Shown here piece by piece: positions 26,448 through 39,528 of a stretch of 64,000 bases of DNA. Source of the DNA: Apostichopus japonicus (Eukaryota; Echinodermata; Holothuroidea; Aspidochirotida; Stichopodidae); NCBI RefSeq assembly GCF_037975245.1, contig NC_092564.1, positions 19,544,484 to 19,608,483 on the forward strand, in the 5' to 3' direction. The first letter of the stretch is position 1. Each line of letters opens with the position of its first letter. Below the pieces are notes generated by a model, which was given only the letters and a program-made list of their open reading frames with translations, did no database searches and was not told the origin of the DNA. The position numbers and the translations under genes are program-made.

Positions 26448-26565
26448 GTTTACCTTGTTTCCTCACTTACCTGTCTTCACACAATATAGGAACTCTCGCT
26501 CTACCGTGACGAGAGTGACGTACCTGTTGGCATTGTCCGCCTCCCGATGTCCTATCCATTTTACC
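26448..26565 (+). mobile_element. Diverged left terminal repeat of a DIRS element (solo)
   Basis: From GTTTACC through CTCACTTACCTGTCTT to about 26565 the sequence aligns by eye with the left ITR of the DIRS element at 38776. It shares TTACCTGTC, a CTCTACCG block and a later CCTGTTGGCATTGTCC. No matching right end was seen downstream before 30 kb. Confidence 0.5.
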
Positions 26566-29500
26566 CAAATTTTCTTTTTAATTACGCATCGGACATCACC
26601 TTGTAATTAATAATGGTTGACTGATGTAGTTTCTACTGACTTTCTAACTAATCCATAAACAGCCAGGGACAATCCTGGAGTGCTAGAGTTAGTGCACAGC
26701 AGTGAAAGAACAGGTTGGATAGGCTTAGTGTAAATATGATATCGTTGTGCAATATAAGTGAAGTAACACTGGTTTGCAAAATATACTATAAATTGTCGCC
26801 CATTGCTTAATTTTTAGCAATTTTATGCAAATGTACCGCAACAAATGCTTCAAGGAATTCTTCAATCACGCAAACCACATTTTTATGAATAATTCGTTCA
26901 CTGGGGCCTTGAAAGGCGTATAAGTACACACCTGCAATTACAAAACTTTTTCATAGATTGCTAGAAAACATCATTGGTGGAATAACAGTGCTAAATGTAA
27001 ATGTATGGCCTTGCCATATAAATCAGTTCACAGGTTGTTAACAGTCTTTCCATATACGTGACTGAAGGCCTGCATTGCATATATACGTAGTGACAGTAGG
27101 CTTCTGTATAGTACTAAAACAAAATATTAGTTATGTATATAGCGCATTATAACGATGGTATCGATGCACATTTCAAGAAACAAAATGAGTACAAAAATAC
27201 GGCATAGTAGAACAAAAACAAAAGATAAACGAAAGGGATCGGAAAAAAAATGGTTGGTTGAATGCGTAATGTACGGGTACCCAGGGGAACCGACCGAAAT
27301 CAGCAAAAATGGAGAGGAGGGGGAGGGGTACCTGGGAGCAAATTGATCATTTGTGATGGAAACAATTGTATACATGGTAGTCTCTAAGAAGATACAATTA
27401 CAGCTGGGTTTGTCGTATCGAATATGCAAAAGCTAGGTCTAACTTTACTTTTTTGTGTGTGCACACATATGATAGCCTATTGGCACTATCATGGCTATCT
27501 TTACGTGGTAAAAGGACATTACAGGATGCAGAACCCTGCATTTGTGCAAATTTGTGCACTTTTTTATGCAAATGTACCGCAACAAATGCTTCAATGAATT
27601 CTTCAATCACGCAAACCACATTTTCATGAATAATTCGTTCACTGGGGCCTTACACTGTTAGGCTCGAAAGGCGTATAAGTACACACTTGCAATTACAAAA
27701 CTTTTTCATAGATCACTAGGAAACATCATTGGTGGAATAACATTGCTATGTGTCGTATATACAAAAACTAGGTCTAACTTTACTTTTTTGTGTTTGCCAT
27801 GTAATGATAGCCTATTGGCATTAACATGGCTATGTTTACTTGGTAAAAAGGACATTACAGGATGCAGAATCCTGCATTTGTGATAGTACTGGCTGCTGTA
27901 ATCACTCTCTCTTTAAAAGAGGTATATATACTCCCACTATCATCTTATGATCTTGTATCCCTAGTGTTGGAGGCAGGGGGGGGTGGTTGTTAAAATTGTC
28001 TGGAGGGTTGCCAAATATTTGGAAGAAAAGCAGAAATTAGTGAACATAAATTGACTTCAATAGGTGTAAACTTTAACTCCATTTTGCAACTAAACACATT
28101 TAATTTGATAAAAATTATTCAGAGGGTAGGGATGTACTGGCTCCCTGTAGAGTTGACCTCCAGAACACAAGATCCGTCCCTGGAGGGTTGCCAAGGTGAA
28201 AATTTGGTTTGACACCCAGTAAAAAAGTTTGAATATATGGGCTTAAAATGATAGATTTCACATGAACAACTCACCCTTGAAATAGCCAAGGGAAAATCCT
28301 GCTGTTTGATCAGTGTTTCCTTGTTTGATAGTCATATTTGGTGGCTGTCATTTTGTAAATCTTTGATGTGGTAGTTGCCATGGAAATGAAGCCTTTATCT
28401 TTTACTTTCACCTTGTTTATTGTTATTGATATTTTGAAGGCAGAATGTTTACAAATTTGACACAGAACCAGTGTGCTAATGAGGTCATGTTAAGAACATC
28501 GACACTTTGGATTTAGCATAATTTGCAAATCTCTGTTACGGGAAATACACATTGCAGATACAAACGAAACAAAATTTAACCATATTAAAGCAAGTGCAGC
28601 ACATGTGGCTTGATGATGTCAGATTTAGACTTGGACTTTCCAGTCTTCCCGGTTGTTTGAGCAAGCCTTCTGCCTCACAAGTGTGTTTTTAAAGGGTGTG
28701 AAGACTCGCGCAAAAAGAAACGTCTAATGCCGGTAATCTGACCTAGTTTCGAATGAGGTGTAACAGAAGTGTTAGACACCACCATTGATCCCAGAAAATA
28801 CACACACACAGCTTGCTACCATCGTTATTAGACACTAGTGTACAGTCAGTACATACAGCTGCGGTCAATACCCACAGCACAGTGTACAAACAATAGAGCG
28901 ATGGACATCTAAGGTCCAGCTAGAAGATAACAAGGTATTACGTTTCAATAATGTACTGTCTGCATTTTGTAGCGACACACACAAAACGTCACTTGCAAGC
29001 AATGGAAAGTTAACTTTTTCAGATGGCCGCACGCAGTTTGGGGCGAGTCTTCAATGCCTGTAAGGAACATTAAAAACTTGTGAATATCTCCCAATGAAGA
29101 GATTTTTCGTAGTTGTTAGGAGGGGGGGGGGGTTCAGTTTTTGGGCAAAGTTATATCTTCTTCACTTTTAAGACCAATGATGTTGGCTGGATTTGATTTT
29201 CCTATTTAAAGCCGATCACAGTTTGTAAATTTATACAATATTTCTTATGAAACAATGGTGAGTTGAACGCCATGTTTGGTAATTGGTATGAAGAAACTAA
29301 TGATTTCCTTCTGACCATTAAATACAGGCAGTAAGCTAAAACTGTCAGTTTATCAATTTTCACCACCCCTTGACCTTAACAACCGGTCAACCATTATCTG
29401 ATCATATATGTATACATAGATGAAGAGAAAGGAATTGTCACAATATTTTCTTACAGTTGGTGTCCAGAAATGGGATGTCCATTCTGGTGGTAGACTTCAT

Positions 29501-29949
29501 ATGTTAGCCAATTCTGACAAATTTGACAAAACTGCTATGATCTCTTTAGAAGGAATAAACTGGTTCCTGTAGAACAATTGGGTCACTGATGATGATCTTA
29601 GTGAGAGGTAACTGTCAACTTGTATTAAACGTGGTACATTACCGTAGTTGCAGGAGCTACTGCTTATGAATGTGGTACTAGTATTTGCATGTAGAACATT
29701 TCCATCAATTGTGGATGTAAAATGCCTGTTATGTACCTATAAACTAAGCTTGGGCGATGCCTACTGTACAATGTTGGAGTCGAATACTGGCTGCCTAAAT
29801 TCCCAGTAGCGTCGCAGCTCCTTTGGCATTCAAGACAGTGATTGGAAAGGAATTTGGAATTCTGCCTATACGCACGGTCAGTCCATATTTAACCAGTAAT
29901 GACTATGAGTCAATAGTACACTGGGCCCATAAGTGCTCTCACAGTAAAA
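26566..29949. other. Intron 2 stretch with a dispersed/tandem ~337-bp repeat
   Basis: The segment at about 26815-27000 (ATGCAAATGTACCGCAACAA...) recurs at 27562-27740. A second block at 27417-27550 (CTAGGTCTAACTTTACTTTTT) recurs at 27755-27890, so 27417-27890 is a tandem duplication of about 337-bp period with an outlying partial copy. The line AACTGGTTCCTGTAGAACAA near 29560 recurs, diverged, near 58960. No coding region is supported. Confidence 0.65.
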
Positions 29950-30200
29950 TATAATAGGAACAAAAGTTAGTGATTTAAATTGTGCATCATACAGGTTCTC
30001 CCATTGTATGTGTGATAGAACTTTGTAAATAAGTAGGGGGGGGGGGGGGCATTAATGAATGATCATAATAGGAACAAAAGTTAGTGATTTAAATTGTGCA
30101 TCATACAGGTTCTCCCATTGTATGTGTGATAGAACTTTGTTAATAAAAAAATTTGTTAATAAATAAGTAGGGGGTGGGGACATTAATGAATGATCATAGC
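29950..30200 (+). repeat. Tandem duplication, two copies of ~114 bp
   Basis: AATAGGAACAAAAGTTAGTG through TAAGTAGGGGG and CATTAATGAATGATCATA is present twice, starting at about 29953 and 30067. The G run between the copies has different lengths, and the second copy has an extra TTAATAAA insertion. Confidence 0.9.
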
Positions 30201-32340
30201 TAGGCCCAACAATTGCTTACGCTTATTAGAATTTTTAAATACAACAGTAGGCTTATACAGCCCCCACCCACCCCCTCCCCTACCTGCAGCAAAGAATAAA
30301 CCAGTGTTGTTTGTTAAGCATTTAGTTGTAACAACTTTTAGTATGGAATGCCTACTTAGTGTGAACATATGGAAATCCCCTGCTCTGCCTAGATACACAA
30401 ATTTAGCGTCATATCACATGACATATTAAAAAGTTGGAACATCATATTCTGAGTTTCGGCTAGTAAAAATCCATGATGAAGTGTCCCATGAATCGTTATA
30501 GACAATGTGATAAGAATCCTACCCTTGTTTCCCTTTTTGCTATTGGAGTAAAACCTTTTTGAATCATGAGTTAATTTCTGAAGTGGTTAGGCCTCATCGT
30601 GACATAAGCTAACAATGGTAGGATAGTGTTCATTTGTTAACGGAAGATTGGAGACAAAATTTTCATGTCAGCTTAACGATTTTCTACCTGACATGGGCTA
30701 TACTTTGCACAATATGTCAAATCTTAGGAGTTTTGAAAGATGTTCGGTGTCCTAAGTTAGATATGTGTGAAAATTGTAATGCAAAACTTAAGTTAGAGTC
30801 TCACTCGAAGCACAGGGTGACTGGATCTTTGTCAAATTTTGATTTGGAATATATGTAAAATATCAGCTCATTGTCATGACACCTATAATCCAAAATAGTT
30901 ATTTTTGCGAATTGTCTCCCCCCCTCCCTGCCCCCACAACAAACCCCACTTAACAACAAATCAGGAGTCGCGACCCAAATGAGCGGGAATAGTTACTCAA
31001 CTCCTAAGAAAGAGTGGCTACTCAGAGCGGTAAGAGTAAAAGGAACTTGCCCAAGCCTACTATATATACCTACAGCATAACTTAGTTAAAAGTTTGTGGA
31101 CTTACATATTTGTCAAGGATGAATATAGTTCCTTTGTATGAAACAGGTGACTATTCAGCTAGGCTAGCCTGACTGTTTTTTGGTCTGTTGTCATAAGATT
31201 TATAAGTAAACAGAGCTAACAGCATTGTAATGTTTGATATATTGATATCCACAGTGACTAACCTCTAGTTCACTGGGATGGAACAGCAATTAAATCAGCA
31301 GGCATGCAACTTGACGTTACAGTGTGTGTTTGGTCAGAATCCGTTAGGAGATACAAAAGACAGGTGGAATTGGAGAGATCATGTGGGTGGTGTCCAGGTC
31401 TCTAATAATGTAAAGATGATGAATATTTGGTAGATAGTTGCAATGGGATGGGAGTGCAGTATTTATCTTAGGCAACTTAGCCTACATGGATAGGTTGGAT
31501 GAAATTGAGGAAAAACTGTCATGATATCAGTTACCATAGAAAGCAAACAATGGACGCCATTTTATTAAATTTTTATATTTCCTCACGATCTCATAGTCCC
31601 TGCAAGGCAGCCGTGGGTCAAAATACATAGTACCTGCGATGGACGATTATTCCTCAGAACTTCTGAAATGTCCGTCAGAAATAAAAAAAATTGAGGTTGA
31701 AAACAAATTTATATGCAAAGTCTCCCAATTGTGTTAGCAATGCTAGTTACAAGCAATGCACAACAACAGAATATAGGTTGTTATGTTAATTCATAAAAAG
31801 GATGATGTGATTACAAAGTGTCCTGTTTTGATTAGTTTTGGTTCTTGCTGGTACATGTCAAAGTATCGTTTGAGTGTTACACTAATTAGTGCACTAATTA
31901 ATGAACTGATAAAGTGTTTGTCTAGCCCATACTTATATGCTGTTTCAAATTATAGGAATAAGTTCACAACAAGACACATATTCAAACCTTTGCAAAAAAC
32001 ACAAAAAAAACAGTATGGTCATTCCTGTACTATTAGCTTAGGAATTGTGTAGTGCTATATCCAAGCCAGGTTTACAGTAGAAACTCCAAGCACTCCTAAT
32101 TCCTCCATAGCACAAAATCACTGCAAAATCCTGTGCATTTTTTTAGCAAACTGGACCTTAAATTGAGAGTGCACATTCACACCATAAAATCCATCGTTTA
32201 TGGACCCAAAAAGGGATCATTCGAAGTGAATATAATATATCGGCTGAAGAGTATCGACCTTACAGTATATATTACCAATATTGCATTTAAAATTTTGCCT
32301 AATTTATATAATAATCATAATAGTTAGCAGCTATGTTTAG
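30201..32340. other. Intron 2 stretch without recognised genes
   Basis: AT-rich DNA with short C-rich runs. ORFs of 74-89 codons (30634-30858, 31783-32052) have no recognised homology or splice context. Confidence 0.5.
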
Positions 32341-32790
32341 GACCACAAATGTGGGAGAAACCCACAGGTGCCTATGGATTACAACCTACACGTGGAGTGT
32401 TAGCTCAGTGGTTAACACAGGTGCCTTTCAATCATAAGGTCCCCAGTTCAAGTTACTCCCAGATTAATGTATGTCGTCCAGTTACAGAGTTTTTGACAAT
32501 TAAGAATTCATAATCATGGATGTTAAATATGAAGGTAAGAGACTGACTTCGGTCAGCTTGCAGCTTTGATAAGCCAATGACGCTTCTTCGCGAGTTCCTG
32601 CTTGCAGGAGGATCTAAAATACATACACGTCGGGTGGCTTCCAATTCAACATTTTAACTCAAATTTGGAATTTTATCAATTTAGAAAGTCATTTTAGATG
32701 TGAAAACCGTAGATTGCTCTTGGATGAAAAACCCAACTTACTATGACCCGGCGGGGTATCCAACCCAGAACCTCCCGATTGCTGAGCCTC
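32341..32790 (+). mobile_element. Dispersed repeat interrupted by a SINE
   Basis: The two flanks (32341-32392 and about 32624-32790) together match the repeat at 46997-47212 nearly end to end. Shared landmarks are GACCACAAATGTGGGAGAAA, GGTGGCTTCCAA-TCAACATTTT, GATTGCTCTTGGATGAAAAA and CTTACTATGACCC. On the minus strand the distal end has a B-box-like string (GGGTTCGATGCC in the 47-kb copy) after a TTAGCAATC element, so this repeat may also be tRNA-related. That part is inference. Confidence 0.75.
32393..32623 (+). mobile_element. tRNA-derived SINE, full-length, with target-site duplication
   Basis: The head GGAGTGTTAGCTCAGTGG carries the A box and CAGTTCAAGTTACTCC the B box. The body has the same two short hairpins and GATCTAAAATAC end as the copy at 19572-19801, in the opposite orientation. 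TACACG flanks the insertion on both sides (32387-32392 and 32624-32629), consistent with a short target-site duplication. The related repeat at 47.0 kb shows the uninterrupted site. Confidence 0.85.
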
Positions 32791-35735
32791 ATTTTAGAAA
32801 AATCCACGTGGCCATGGTATGTGTTAGTATTCATAGGGTTCGTAGTGTTGACTTTTACTTTATTTTGGTACACGTAGTATTGGGTCGGATAGTGTGAATT
32901 GGTCGGCATACATTTTAAAACTTGCATTGGCTTCTCTTTCAATTGCAAGGAAAAGGGAATTTATTTAATGATTTGGAGTGACTGTTGCTATAGTAATATC
33001 ACATAACATCATAGACGGTATTGAATCCAGCCTTTGGTTATATCAGCTAGGTAAATTGTCCGTGAAGGTAAAGAAAGAGGGTCGTGTTCATAAGCAAGTA
33101 AACAACGTGCTTCATCAGTGACAGTAAGTCCTCTATGAATGATACTGTGTACTGCACAACCAAACTCTGTGGCTTTCAGATCTGCTGGGCACATTTCCAA
33201 GAAGAGAACTATATCCTATGACAAGTTAATAATACAATTGCATTGGATTATTCATGACCCACATAAATCCCAGGTCTTTTCATGTTTTAATATATTTTGA
33301 CAGGAAGTGATCTAAATGCTCTAACTAGAAGTGAGTATGTAGTAGTAGTAGGTTACATAGTGTGCAAGGTCTGCAGATCAATGATATGGACGTTCATGAC
33401 AGAAATTTTACAAATCGTGCAATTACAGATTGGCATGATTAGTATCGTTTGCATCTGTGTGAGGCAATGTCAGTCAATATGTTTATATGGTTGTCATTTG
33501 TCGGTACTCAAGTTACAGAGTTAGGAAGAACTCTATATTATGCACTGCCATCATTGAAATGATCTTAGTCTTAAAATTGCATTTGAAGTCCGTCTGTATT
33601 TACTATCCTTTCAAGAGCTGGAGTCCGTTTCTCGGGCCGTGTCCGTTTCTCGAGCCGGAGTCCGATTCACTCATACAGTATATATGCCTATGGCCAGATA
33701 CTGTATAATCTTGTTGTAAAGGTAAAAGTGCAATAAGTCTGCTTTCCGTTACTTGTAATAATGATGACGACTCATACTTAGAATCTTTCAATTGAAAAGT
33801 CATGGTAGACCTAAAAGTAACTTCCTGTCTCGAAAGTAAACACTATTGATATGAAATGCACAAATCAGAAAAAGACAGTAATGCTTGGAAGTTGATATGA
33901 ATGGCAATCAAAACATTAGCCATGCGCTTATATCCCAGCCTGCAAAAAGTATATGCACAGGCAAAAAAAGAGAAGTTTAACAAATTATATGGTGGGTTTG
34001 TGTGTAGACTGATCGGGTTAGAATTTATCAAGTGCACGCAAGATTAGATAAAATTTTGAAAGCCAAAAACAAACAAGCTACTAGACCCCAGAGAAAAGCT
34101 CCCAATGGGTAATGCTTTCCTGATTCAAGCCACTGTACCGCTTAAAATATCGAAGAAACAGAGACAGAAACTGGCGGCGATGAACCAGCTCTCCATTCCA
34201 GGTGTACAAATACCAGCTCCAGCACCACCTGCCCCAGCACAGATTCTGGTTCTGTCATCTGTTGCACCAAACTCCAAACCGACAATTGCTCATCTGACAA
34301 TGTATGTACAGGTGGGGGCAGGGAATAAAACTGTAGGTCTATAGCCAAAGGCCAAAAGCAAAATGGAAACTTCTTCAGCCCAAATAGACCCATGTGTCTG
34401 CATAGACAGAGCTTCTGGGCCACACTGAGCAATTTGAGGATGGGGCTGGGATTGGGGGGGAGGGGGCATTCGAGTGGTTGTTTGGGGTAGTTGGGTGAAC
34501 TACGTTTCCGGTTAAACAATCAGCTGGAGTTTTCAGTAACAATTATTGGGATAATATATTTGCTCTCTTTGGATAGGATTTTTTCTGCAATAGAGTATGG
34601 TTTTAACATGGTAATATTATAAGAGAAATGATTGCCTCTTTGTGTACAGTTGAATAAACACACCTGTGTAAACAATTTACTTGGTGTGTTATTGGTATTC
34701 TGCAAATAAAGTTTCATCTGAGTATATAATAAAGTACTACAGTAATGGTCATAAAAAAGAGTTGGTATTATTATCCTGGAAATGTTTTACCAAAGATTGT
34801 TCTGACATGATGCTTTGGACTTGCGGGCAAACTTGATTATATAGATGGGATGATTGCATGATACAGAAGACATTGACTGTGATTAGCTTTGAGTATGATC
34901 TAACAGATAAGTGCAGCAATGTTGTGGTCGCGGTCTGGGTCAAAGTTTCAGTTACGAGGGGCACTTGGATAAAACGTTTAAGTTTGGATACATTGCATCC
35001 CTTGCTTGAGCAGTCTTTCATAAAGTTAATAAAGACATGCTCTATGTTTACTCAAGGACTATATAACTCAAATAGGAGCTGTTTATTGTAGAAATTACCA
35101 TATATACACAGATATATACACAGATGAATAACAAGCTGTGAAAGGAAGTGCAATAAAAACCTTGATGGGCTTAACTTTGAAGTAACAAGTACAGGTATAT
35201 ATGAATACCACTCTATACTGACCTAGCTCTCATATCATGCTTCAAAGCACTTGTATTGACTCGTATAAACAGTTCCTTAAGCTTTACACCTGATAGAAAT
35301 TGGGAGGTTCACACTGTCCGATATAAGTATGGCATGAAAGTACAGTAATTTAGATTTAGATAATCATATTGCTGATGCATATAATCATATTCTTCTTGCC
35401 ACCGGGTACTACTTTCCAGCTAGCTGAACTGTATGTGCTATGCAGACTAATATTATAACGAAAGGTGCAGATGAGTCTGTAATTAGCTGAACCAGTTATA
35501 AATGAGAATAACAAGCTTCCACCTAAATCCCTTCAGACTGTTTAGATGGAACATGATAACATTTTGGATCTATATCTGCTAGGACCAACGATATAGAGCT
35601 GCATTGGACTCATGGTGTCGGTATTTAAAAGGAGGGATCTGGTTCTTTGGGAAAGCATTTGGGACAACCAGCCACCTTTAAATTATTAGCTCACCCTCAT
35701 ATGTGGCAATGAATATGAACATGCACGCGCAGCTG
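32791..35735. other. Intron 2 stretch with one coding-like segment
   Basis: Around 34040-34320 two adjacent frames look protein-like. One reads LDKILKAKNKQATRPQRKAP and stops. The other (from ATG 34105) reads KISKKQRQKLAAMNQ and then a Pro/Ala-rich stretch, with GTACAGGTG after it. This could be a decayed retrotransposon or pseudogene fragment with a frameshift. I do not recognise it. The rest is AT-rich and featureless. Confidence 0.3.
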
Positions 35736-37213
35736 TTACTGTAGTCAGTATAGGCCCCAAATGATAGCACGCTATAATTGCTAGAAGTTTTCAAAAAAAA
35801 AAAAAATCCTGGAGTTCTTTAATCTCCAAATTGTTCTAAGGCATTTTTAAGGAACACATAAGATGACTGAATGTCCCAGTGAGGAAAATTTCCTCAAAGG
35901 TTGTAATGAAAGCAGTTTAAGAATTTTGATCAAAGGTGACCATATTTGAATATCTAGCATATTTGGGGCCAATACAGCATACCTTTAAAAATTTGTCAGT
36001 TTCCAAGGCAGCTAGAACATAGAGGTTTTCATCTGACATGTCCTAACCATCCTACGATAGCTATCTGATGGCTTGGCTATCATAGCACATTATTTTTTGC
36101 CAACATGACTGGTTAGATTTTGAGCTAGAAGCACTAGCTCAAAGGTTAGCGTAGCAATACTCAACCGAGCTTTGCTACGGAATGTTCTTGTTTCACACAG
36201 GATTTTCTGAAAAGCCTTAAATCGCCTTCAGTTCGCCATATTTTTAGACCATCAGTAAAGTTTATTTCATCCTTGTCAACATCCAAGCATAAACAAAGAA
36301 TGATGATTACTCAAACGAATGCCAAACAATGTCACTACTGTAGGTCAATTTAGGACTATTTTCGCCGGGACGGTTAACCTCTCAGGCAGAGTACACTTCT
36401 CTAATTGGGGTCTGGTACCTGTAGTTTGGGGTTTACAAAGGATGAAGCACACAAAACATGAATAGGATTCAGATTACTGTAGTCAGTATAGGCCCCAAAT
36501 GATAGCACGCTATAATTGCTAGAAGTTTTCAAAAAAAAAAAAATCCTGGAGTTCTTTAATCTCCAAATTGTTCTAAGGCATTTTTAAGGAACACATAAGA
36601 TGACTGAATGTCCCAGTGAGGAAAATTTCCTCAAAGGTTGTAATGAAAGCAGTTTAAGAATTTTGATCAAAGGTGACCATATTTGAATATCTAGCATATT
36701 TGGGGCCAATACAGCATACCTTTAAAAATTTGTCAGTTTCCAAGGCAGCTAGAACATAGAGGTTTTCATCTGACATGTCCTAACCATCCTACGATAGCTA
36801 TCTGATGGCTTGGCTATCATAGCACATTATTTTTTGCCAACATGACTGGTTAGATTTTGAGCTAGAAGCACTAGCTCAAAGGTTAGCGTAGCAATACTCA
36901 ACCGAGCTTTGCTACGGAATGTTCTTGTTTCACACAGGATTTTCTGAAAAGCCTTAAATCGCCTTCAGTTCGCCATATTTTTAGACCATCAGTAAAGTTT
37001 ATTTCATCCTTGTCAACATCCAAGCATAAACAAAGAATGATGATTACTCAAACGAATGCCAAACAATGTCACTACTGTAGGTCAATTTAGGACTATTTTC
37101 GCCGGGACGGTTAACCTCTCAGGCAGAGTACACTTCTCTAATTGGGGTCTGGTACCTGTAGTTTGGGGTTTACAAAGGATGAAGCACACAAAACATGAAT
37201 AGGATTCAGATTA
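35736..37213 (+). repeat. 738-bp near-perfect tandem duplication
   Basis: The segment starting TTACTGTAGTCAGTATAGG at 35736 repeats at 36474 with a period of 738 bp and ends near 37213. By eye the copies are identical apart from the length of one A run (14 versus 13). No coding content was recognised. Confidence 0.93.
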
Positions 37214-38775
37214 TAAGACAATTCAAGCTGTCTGTTATTTGGCTAGAGAGCACTTCACCTTCTTTTAGTGAATAATGGACACCCCAGAGGATTAAACGTT
37301 TCCAAGCAACACATTCTGAAGCAACCACATTATTACTGAAGTTGTTCCCTGCTGCACCAACACATTAATTGAGCTGTATGTGTCACACACAGTCACATTA
37401 AACTGCATGCATGGGCAGTGTGTAAAAGGCGCACACTTAGGTACTGTATGTTAATTGTACGTACAGTAGCTATGTTGACATTGCGGGCAGCGCTTCATGT
37501 TGGAGACAATTGTTGGAATTATGACGAGGTCATGACCAGTGAAGTTCTGAAGTAACACTTGATTACTGAAGCTGGTTCTCCTTTGCACCAGCACATTAGT
37601 TAATTAGTGAATTAATTAATTAATCAATCAATTTAGATGTATGTGCCATTCACATGTCAGTGACATTAAACTGCATGCATCATCAGCGTGTGAATTATGA
37701 TGAGGTCATGGACCCAGTGGCTGCTTTTAACCATGTTTGGCTCAGGTTATAACTTGTTACAGTCATGTTCCTGTATTTAATAGGTACTTTTATGTTTTAG
37801 ACAGGAATATTATCATTAAGACTATAAACTCTTCAAGTTTAACACCCAAGTACCAAAGTTTGGCCAGTTTTTGTTTGCTTTATGTTGGCTCACCGAGGGC
37901 AGATAGCATCTCTCTATCATTGATACCTACTGTATCTCTATTTAGGTTTAACTTTATAAGTGCTCAAACCCTTAAAATCACATAGCTAAAATGTATTGTC
38001 AGTAGGAATACGTTTGGTATGCTCATCTTACAGTTTTTCATGCTCTTTATAATTACTAATAATTACTAGGTATTATAATTACTAGGTATTATGTGATACA
38101 ATCACAAGCATTAATTTACACATAGGAGCCATGTTTTTGTCGGGCGTTGCCATTTCCTATAGATTTATATCACATTCGAAAGCATATGGTGGATTGAGTA
38201 GTTGGATAGTTAGATCCAGAAGGAAGAGGGCTTGCAATGACCCTAGAGAGGGTCTAGGGGGTCGAGGGGAGGTGAGGGGGAGAAATAAGGGGGAATGAGG
38301 GGGGATGGGGGCAATGCAAGAATGTACCAGTTTGTAGGTAAAGGTTGATGGGAGTGCATATTTATATGCAGGTAGGTAAATATGATTATTCATAAATGTC
38401 CAAACTATTGAATATCACAGTTGAATGTTGAATTGTGTCTCTTCTTGGTTGGATGCACAGAAGCAATCAGCATGCACATGTCAACAAAAGAGGTAGATGT
38501 GTGGTGTTGTCATCGTTGCAGTATTTCTGGACAGCTGTTATAATATTTGTATAAGCAGTTTAGTCAGCTATCAGATTTACTAGTGACTTTGTGATTGTCA
38601 ATTTAGAATTGAAAGTTGTAAACCGATGGCACCAGTCTAATAGGTAGACAAGATACCGATGTCACCAGTCTTATAGGTAGACAACATACCCTCTGTTGAT
38701 TGCCATAACCACTCCCATTTCCACCTCAAGACCCTTGTGAATGATAGGTATATGGACAGTTAACATAATTAATGG
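37214..38775. other. Intron 2 stretch with a degenerate ~180-240-bp repeat
   Basis: Two diverged copies at about 37308-37530 and 37553-37710 share TTACTGAAG, GCACCA-CACATTA, CATTAAACTGCATGCAT and TATGA-GAGGTCATG. The later part is featureless apart from G-rich 38250-38310. It lies directly 5' of the DIRS element. Confidence 0.55.
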
Positions 38776-38914
38776 ATTTACTTCGCTCCTCGCTTACCTG
38801 TCTCGCCACAACCGTAGCACCCTCATTCTACCGCGCCTAGAATGTCCTGGTAACCTTTTAACACTGTGCACCCTCTGTGACCCGGCTTCACGGGTCACTG
38901 CCCATCCTTCTCAT
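38776..38914 (+). repeat. DIRS left inverted terminal repeat
   Basis: The sequence from ATTTACTTCGCTCCTCGC to CCCATCCTTCTCAT is inverted at 45411-45548. The shared core, from GCTTACCTGTCTCGCCACAA inward, differs by only one base that I can see (CCGTAGC versus CCTTAGC). The outermost ~20 nt diverge between the two ends. Confidence 0.95.
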
Positions 38915-39528
38915 TCTACCAACCAAAGCGTCTACATCGTTTTTTTTCGAGCGGATATTATTCCATTGATTTCTGTCCAATTTTGGTTCCTAGAATCGGA
39001 AATTTTTTCCACCTTCTGTTTGCTGAAGCATTTCTAACCGTTGCAGCCCGATAAGTATCCTTTTCCTATTCTTGGGAGGTTTTTTAGGGCTGGTTTTTGT
39101 TAGCGGCGCTCGCGCCATTTTTTCTGTGCAGAAAACTTGCGTGGGTAGCAGTTCTGCGATTTGTTTACCGTAGTTACGCTAGTTCCCGCCTTTTTAGGCT
39201 ACACACGCTATCACGCTTTTCCCTCACCCACTGTTTAGTTGTTCACTTTTTGTTGTTCACTTTAATTCTCCTGCCTTCATTATTCGTTATTTTCATTATT
39301 TCGTTGCCTTCTCTCCTCCCTGCCCTTCGTTAACTTGCTAGTTAGTTAGACATTTGTGGGTCGGCTTAGGCCTAATTGTTACCATTGTAAGCCGCGGGCC
39401 TCTAGCTGAGGCACGGTGTTAAGCATAGTGTGTTTTCCCACAGATCTTATTGCTTCTCTCCCCCCTTTTAGCTTCCCTCTCCTATCGTTTTGTTAGATTT
39501 TTTCTTCCTTAACCGGGGTTTTTCAGTC
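38915..39528 (+). other. DIRS 5' leader
   Basis: This lies between the ITR and the first gag ATG and is pyrimidine-rich in its second half. It presumably contains the promoter and 5' UTR. No specific element is recognised. Confidence 0.5.
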
